NCBI GenBank assembly: GCA_032718475.1
Contig: JAUCBJ010000013.1
Span: 1-20,427, forward strand
Source of the DNA: Nemertoderma westbladi
Taxonomy: Eukaryota > Xenacoelomorpha > Nemertodermatida > Nemertodermatidae
Length of the DNA: 20,427 nucleotides
Direction of reading: 5' to 3'
The notes beneath the pieces are model-generated. The model saw only the letters and a program-made list of their open reading frames with translations. It had not been told where the DNA came from and made no database searches. Position numbers and translations under genes: made by a program. Below are positions 15,947-20,427 of the stretch, in pieces (position 1 is the stretch's first letter; each line of letters starts with the position of its first letter).

Positions 15947-16088
15947 TATAGAATTATATTCCCTAAATGCCGTGGATTTTAAAAAATTTTATTTTATTCG
16001 AATTAACTTTGTAAAGATTGCTTTGAGTTCTCATTAGTATTGGTTCTATCTATTATGCATCTATCGGTCAAGTGGTTCAGTAGCTCAG
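15947..16088 (+). repeat. 3' LTR, left part
   Basis: Matches 53-193 of the 5' LTR with one substitution and one extra A. It ends at TAGCTCAG, where foreign DNA begins. It contains only U3 sequence up to box A of the tRNA-like segment. Confidence 0.92.
16081..16088. repeat. TAGCTCAG, left copy (8-bp target-site-like repeat)
   Basis: Last 8 bp of the left LTR fragment, box A of the tRNA-like sequence. Identical copies are at 18027-18034 and 19971-19978. The match stops at exactly 8 bp on both sides. Confidence 0.75.
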
Positions 16089-16214
16089 GCAGAATACCTA
16101 AGGACTGTGGTAAATCTAAGGTTGAGAGTAGGCTGGAGCTAAGGTCGCGAGTAGCGTGGAGGTGAGGAAGGGAGTAGCTTGCTTAGGTGAATGGTAGGAA
16201 AAACCCGGCTTTCT

Positions 16215-16230
16215 ATTGGCTGCTATAAAT
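16215..16230 (+). promoter_or_regulatory. ATTGG + TATAAAT promoter-like pair in unit 1
   Basis: ATTGGCTGCTATAAATAG looks like an inverted CCAAT box next to a TATA box. The gap is shorter than in typical promoters and no gene clearly follows. The same pair is in unit 2 near 18161-18176. Weak call. Confidence 0.25.
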
Positions 16231-16960
16231 AGCTTACATAGTTTAAACTATATAGTAGTTCCCCTGGTTGAGGAGATGGGAAATCATGTACTGGAATAGG
16301 CTGCTAGGTTAACCCAACAAAACAACTAAACTTTTAATTAATTATTGATTACAGGCAAGGATTAGTAAGGAATTTTTAAATTTCATTAAAGGTTTACGTT
16401 TAATTAAACGAGTAGTATCAGTTAATCGTGTTATATTGACAAATAAATTATCATATTACAAATATATTATCTAGTTTTCTAGACTTATGAGTAAATAATA
16501 AACTTTCAATAATGTGTCATGAGTTCAAAGGCATCCACGAGTACAGTGTTTGGATACGGGAATTAGCAAAGGAGACCTGCCATTTAGCGGAGAAGGGGGG
16601 GGGGGGGGGTCATTTTTGGGGGTTTTAGAGCATGTAGTTGTAGGCCTAGGTTTTTGTACTACATGGTGTTGATCGTGTGGGTAGACCACCGAACAGTTGC
16701 GAATTTTAGACTAAAGAAGACAATTGTTTAAAATTTATTGTTTATTTTTGGAAATCCGATACTCACATTGCACATATAGAGTAAGATATACAGTATATTG
16801 TATAATTGCAATATTACAAGTTAAGTTACAATAATACTTTGGGCAATGGCGTGGCTAGTATTATAGCCCAATGTATTGTCTGGGAGTGCCGGGCAGGTAG
16901 GGGTGGTGTGCAGTGCTTGCAAAAAAAAAGGGGGGGGGGGATATTACTATTATGTGAATT

Positions 16961-17170
16961 GTGAGGTGTGAGATTGTTACTGTTGTTGTTGATAGGGAAA
17001 TAATTAATTATCCTAAGTTAATCTCCAGCGCAATCAATTGTTTCACTGGAGTTCCGATGCTGATCCAGGTATATAAAACTAAACTAATGAGTCGAGATAG
17101 GAAATACATAAAATATAAAATATTGGATGGAAAAGGTTATGGAAAATTGGTAAGATCTATGTTTTATTGA
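16961..17170 (+). CDS. 69-codon open frame in unit 1, unknown, doubtful
   Basis: An ATG-initiated frame with a mixed, basic, plausible protein composition in its second half (residues around K40-L63). It has no recognised domain and is repeated identically at 18905-19114. A donor-like GGTAAGA lies near its end (about 17149), and a strong acceptor-like tract ends near 18008. It could be an exon fragment of a captured host gene. It is equally likely to be chance. Confidence 0.2.
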   Translation: MRCEIVTVVVDREIINYPKLISSAINCFTGVPMLIQVYKTKLMSRDRKYIKYKILDGKGYGKLVRSMFY

Positions 17171-17372
17171 TTGTTTACAGTGTACTTTAATTTAATATTT
17201 TAGAAGGTGACCTATTTCGAAAAGGGTACTGTATTTTCGATTTTTTATGTTTTACGTCAGTAGAGGAATCAGAGTTCCATATCGTTGGCCCTGAAAAATA
17301 ATTATTAGTGTTTGGAAATTATTGGAAAACTAATGGATCTTTGAGATGAGCAATGCGCATATCCTTGCCTTA

Positions 17373-17716
17373 AGGGCTGTTTACGCGTGGCAACTTTCTC
17401 GGCAACTTTTAGAGCAAACCAGGTTGCCGATCAAGTTGCTAAGTGTAAACACGTAAGTTGCTGAAAAAAATTGCCGTAAAATTTGCTCAACTTTTACGGC
17501 AACTTGAAGGAATTTGCGTTGGGGAATTAAAGCGGGATAATCAGATGTAATTATCAAAAACTAGCTAGTAGATAAAATGACCCACTATTTTACAGTTCCG
17601 GCCAAGTTGCTGGTAAAGTTGCCACGTGTAAACAGCGATTAAATTAAGTTGCTCCAAAAAAAGTTGCTAGTTTGCCGAGAAAGTTGATCTAAAAGTTTCC
17701 ACGTGTAAACAGACCT
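17373..17716. mobile_element. PIF/Harbinger-like MITE, 344 bp, in unit 1
   Basis: Terminal inverted repeats AGGGCTGTTTACGCGTGG (left) and AGGTCTGTTTACACGTGG (reverse complement of the right end) differ at two of 18 bases. The ends are flanked by TTA (17370-17372 and 17717-17719). A 3-bp TTA duplication is typical of PIF/Harbinger. There is no coding capacity. The interior repeats AAGTTGC and GTGTAAACA modules. A third copy of the terminus lies inside at about 17600-17636 (ending CACGTGTAAACAGCG). Confidence 0.75.
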
Positions 17717-18026
17717 TTAGGGGTAGAATAGCTTACGTTGATAGTTAGACGTAAAGGATAATATATTATCTGTTGAATAAGTTAAATTTGTATAAGTTAC
17801 TGTATAATGTACAATGCTCTATATGTATATTACAATTTCTCATACTGTATAATATTAATATTGATATTTCAATATTTACAAAGTATAATAATTCTAATAA
17901 AAATATGTATGGTAGAAAAATACATTATTGCGTTTTTCCTTTCTCTCTGCGTTTTTCCTCCCTCTCTGGTCATTTTTCCGCGTAATTCTTTTCCCCCCTT
18001 GTTTACAGTCTGTTTTACCCCAGCCC

Positions 18027-18034
18027 TAGCTCAG
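18027..18034. repeat. TAGCTCAG between the two units
   Basis: The middle copy of the 8-bp repeat. Its presence here shows either a second insertion of the same element into one flanking copy, or unequal exchange between flanking copies. Confidence 0.75.
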
Positions 18035-19970
18035 GCAGAATACCTAAGGACTGTGGTAAATCTAAGGTTGAGAGTAGGCTGGAGCTAAGGTCGCGAGTAG
18101 CGTGGAGGTGAGGAAGGGAGTAGCTTGCTTAGGTGGATGGTAGGAAAAACCCGGCTTTCTATTGGCTGCTATAAATAGCTTACATAGTTTAAACTATATA
18201 GTAGTTCCCCTGGTTGAGGAGATGGGAAATCATGTACTGGAATAGGCTGCTAGGTTAACCCAACAAAACAACTAAACTTTTAATTAATTATTGATTACAG
18301 GCAAGGATTAGTAAGGAATTTTTAAATTTCATTAAAGGTTTACGTTTAATTAAACGAGTAGTATCAGTTAATCGTGTTATATTGACAAATAAATTATCAT
18401 ATTACAAATATATTATCTAGTTTTCTAGACTTATGAGTAAATAATAAACTTTCAATAATGTGTCATGAGTTCAAAGGCATCCACGAGTACAGTGTTTGGA
18501 TACGGGAATTAGCAAAGGAGACCTGCCATTTAGCGGAGAAGGGGGGGGGGGGGTCATTTTTGGGGGTTTTAGAGCATGTAGTTGTAGGCCTAGGTTTTTG
18601 TACTACATGGTGTTGATCGTGTGGGTAGACCACCGAACAGTTGCGAATTTTAGACTAAAGAAGACAATTGTTTAAAATTTATTGTTTATTTTTGGAAATC
18701 CGATACTCACATTGCACATATAGAGTAAGATATACAGTATATTGTATAATTGCAATATTACAAGTTAAGTTACAATAATACTTTGGGCAATGGCGTGGCT
18801 AGTATTATAGCCCAATGTATTGTCTGGGAGTGCCGGGCAGGTAGGGGTGGTGTGCAGTGCTTGCAAAAAAAAAGGGGGGGGGGGATATTACTATTATGTG
18901 AATTGTGAGGTGTGAGATTGTTACTGTTGTTGTTGATAGGGAAATAATTAATTATCCTAAGTTAATCTCCAGCGCAATCAATTGTTTCACTGGAGTTCCG
19001 ATGCTGATCCAGGTATATAAAACTAAACTAATGAGTCGAGATAGGAAATACATAAAATATAAAATATTGGATGGAAAAGGTTATGGAAAATTGGTAAGAT
19101 CTATGTTTTATTGATTGTTTACAGTGTACTTTAATTTAATATTTTAGAAGGTGACCTATTTCGAAAAGGGTACTGTATTTTCGATTTTTTATGTTTTACG
19201 TCAGTAGAGGAATCAGAGTTCCATATCGTTGGCCCTGAAAAATAATTATTAGTGTTTGGAAATTATTGGAAAACTAATGGATCTTTGAGATGAGCAATGC
19301 GCATATCCTTGCCTTAAGGGCTGTTTACGCGTGGCAACTTTCTCGGCAACTTTTAGAGCAAACCAGGTTGCCGATCAAGTTGCTAAGTGTAAACACGTAA
19401 GTTGCTGAAAAAAATTGCCGTAAAATTTGCTCAACTTTTACGGCAACTTGAAGGAATTTGCGTTGGGGAATTAAAGCGGGATAATCAGATGTAATTATCA
19501 AAAACTAGCTAGTAGATAAAATGACCCACTATTTTACAGTTCCGGCCAAGTTGCTGGTAAAGTTGCCACGTGTAAACAGCGATTAAATTAAGTTGCTCCA
19601 AAAAAAGTTGCTAGTTTGCCGAGAAAGTTGATCTAAAAGTTTCCACGTGTAAACAGACCTTTAGGGGTAGAATAGCTTACGTTGATAGTTAGACGTAAAG
19701 GATAATATATTATCTGTTGAATAAGTTAAATTTGTATAAGTTACTGTATAATGTACAATGCTCTATATGTATATTACAATTTCTCATACTGTATAATATT
19801 AATATTGATATTTCAATATTTACAAAGTATAATAATTCTAATAAAAATATGTATGGTAGAAAAATACATTATTGCGTTTTTCCTTTCTCTCTGCGTTTTT
19901 CCTCCCTCTCTGGTCATTTTTCCGCGTAATTCTTTTCCCCCCTTGTTTACAGTCTGTTTTACCCCAGCCC
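18035..19970. repeat. Insertion unit 2 (1936 bp)
   Basis: A near-identical copy of unit 1 in the same orientation, with the same internal features shifted by 1946 bp before the poly-G run and by 1944 bp after it. The near identity means either a very recent duplication or an assembly duplication. Confidence 0.8.
19317..19660. mobile_element. PIF/Harbinger-like MITE, 344 bp, in unit 2
   Basis: The same MITE with the same TTA flanks (19314-19316, 19661-19663), carried along by duplication of the unit and not by a separate insertion. Confidence 0.75.
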
Positions 19971-19978
19971 TAGCTCAG
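19971..19978. repeat. TAGCTCAG, right copy
   Basis: Rejoins the LTR at TTGGTAGAGC, restoring box A. Confidence 0.75.
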
Positions 19979-20427
19979 TTGGTAGAGCGTTGGAAATTAT
20001 ATGTGTAGTAGGTATCGAGTTCGAATCCTAGTAAGTGCGAATTATTTTTTGTGCAGAATTTCAACTCATTTAAATTAACCGCTACAAATTAATTGCATTT
20101 ATCTGTACCAATAAGGCTGTAGTTATTTGATTGTAACCAATGTAGTGCAAGTTATATATTAGCTGGACCAATAGCTATCTTTAAAACCTTGTTAGAACCC
20201 ATAGAACAATCGAGAATTTTCTCGATTGATTGCGGCACAAATTTAGTATATAAAGGTGCGATTTGTTCATTAGTTATCACTACTCAATCTACCTAATACA
20301 ATCATTTATTCTGTCGTGCTTAGTTTATTCTCAGATTACATTGTATTATAATTGTATCTTTGTAATAAAAGTCAGAAATACTAGTCACATCTCAGCTTTT
20401 CTATCTGTTTTACTATGGTTTCACTAC
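19979..20427 (+). repeat. 3' LTR, right part (runs to the window end)
   Basis: Matches 194-642 of the 5' LTR with one substitution (20049). It carries the rest of the tRNA-like segment, the palindrome (20207-20228), the TATA box (20247-20254) and AATAAA (20364-20369). With the preceding TAGCTCAG (19971-19978) box A is rebuilt. The 3' end of the LTR and any target duplication lie at or beyond the window edge. Confidence 0.92.
20364..20369 (+). terminator. Poly(A) signal AATAAA in the 3' LTR
   Basis: The expected site of 3' end formation for the element's RNA. The 3.9-kb insertion lies upstream of it, so full-length transcripts would now carry that insertion. Confidence 0.55.

Larger units (their letters stand above)
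16089..18026. repeat. Insertion unit 1 (1938 bp)
   Basis: Contents from the left: a GC-richer start; ATTGG at 16215 and TATAAAT at 16224-16230, resembling a promoter; an acceptor-like GATTACAG near 16353; a 15-nt poly-G run near 16595; an inverted repeat (CATGTAGT...ACTACATG, about 16632-16664); an A9G11 run at 16921; a 69-codon frame at 16961-17170 with no recognised motif; a MITE (17373-17716); and AT-rich DNA. It closes with a 70-nt pyrimidine-rich tract, TTTACAG and ACCCCAGCCC. There is no full-length gene. Confidence 0.75.
16089..19970. mobile_element. Insertion in the 3' LTR: tandem dimer of a 1.94-kb unit
   Basis: The two units, 16089-18026 and 18035-19970, are head-to-tail. They differ, by my reading, at one base (A16190 versus G18136) and in a poly-G run (15 versus 13). 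TAGCTCAG flanks the block on both sides and also separates the units (16081, 18027, 19971). The 5' LTR shows the uninterrupted site, so the 8 bp behaves as a target-site duplication. The ends (GCAGAATACC and ACCCCAGCCC) are not inverted repeats, and no transposase frame is visible. It may be a non-autonomous element of unknown class, or a genomic segment copied in by recombination or repair and then duplicated. Confidence 0.8.
53..20427 (+). mobile_element. BEL/Pao-type LTR retrotransposon, 3' LTR interrupted by a later insertion
   Basis: Near-identical direct repeats bound a region that codes, on the + strand, for a Gag-protease-RT-RNase H-integrase polyprotein in BEL/Pao order. Seen: LTRs, a TATA box and AATAAA inside the LTR, one long intact polyprotein frame, and a second zinc-knuckle frame downstream. 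The insertion in the 3' LTR is absent from the 5' LTR. Both LTRs are copied from one template during reverse transcription, so the insertion must have come after the element integrated. Without the 3.9-kb insertion the element would be about 16.5 kb, very large for BEL/Pao. The right edge coincides with, or lies beyond, the window end, so no target-site duplication of the retrotransposon can be checked. Confidence 0.93.

Noticed and set aside
17807-18088. ORF of 93 codons spanning the junction of the two insertion units (and its 85-codon counterpart at 19751)
   Set aside because: Hydrophobic, Ile/Phe-rich translation of AT-rich and polypyrimidine DNA that crosses a duplication junction; no motif.
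16078-19980. Insertion as a classic hAT transposon (8-bp duplication; right end reverse complement starts GGGCTGGGG)
   Set aside because: The left end, GCAGAATACC, is not an inverted copy of the right end, and shifting the boundaries to find YAGG ends breaks the target duplication.

Overview
The window is almost entirely one large BEL/Pao-superfamily LTR retrotransposon. BEL/Pao elements are known only from metazoans, and the non-coding DNA is AT-rich with a Harbinger-like MITE present, so an invertebrate animal nuclear genome is the best guess. Nothing here fixes the species. The two LTR copies (53-642; and 15947-16088 plus 19979-20427) differ by only two substitutions and one 1-bp indel that I could find, and the 9-kb polyprotein frame is intact, so the copy looks young.

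Layout: 52 bp of AT-rich flank; 5' LTR (tRNA-like A/B-box sequence, palindrome, TATA box, AATAAA); a very long untranslated leader of about 3 kb with hairpins and degenerate repeats; a 3017-aa Gag-Pol polyprotein (3639-12692); a 0.66-kb spacer with an inverted repeat; a second coding region (13353-15055) in two overlapping frames whose main product carries three zinc knuckles; an AT-rich tail built from degenerate repeats (15056-15946); and the 3' LTR. The 3' LTR is split at the box A of its tRNA-like sequence by 3.9 kb of foreign DNA. That DNA is two head-to-tail, nearly identical 1.94-kb units, flanked and separated by the same 8-bp sequence TAGCTCAG. Each unit carries a 344-bp MITE with TTA target duplications.

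The polyprotein has the usual BEL/Pao order: Gag (DUF1759-like), zinc knuckle, protease, reverse transcriptase, RNase H, HHCC zinc-binding domain, DDE integrase, DUF5641-like tail. It is far longer than usual because of a roughly 960-residue coiled-coil and repeat-rich N-terminal part and a roughly 270-residue Lys-rich and repeat-rich insert between RNase H and integrase. No envelope gene is visible. The second coding region occupies the env position but looks like an extra Gag/nucleocapsid-type RNA-binding protein.

The least expected signal is a motif of about 20 nt (core GGAAGACTYGYGAGCC) that recurs at least eleven times across the element, in two different reading frames of the polyprotein and in non-coding DNA. 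This suggests a nucleic-acid-level role or a spreading repeat. No search or alignment could be run, so family names rest on motif recognition.
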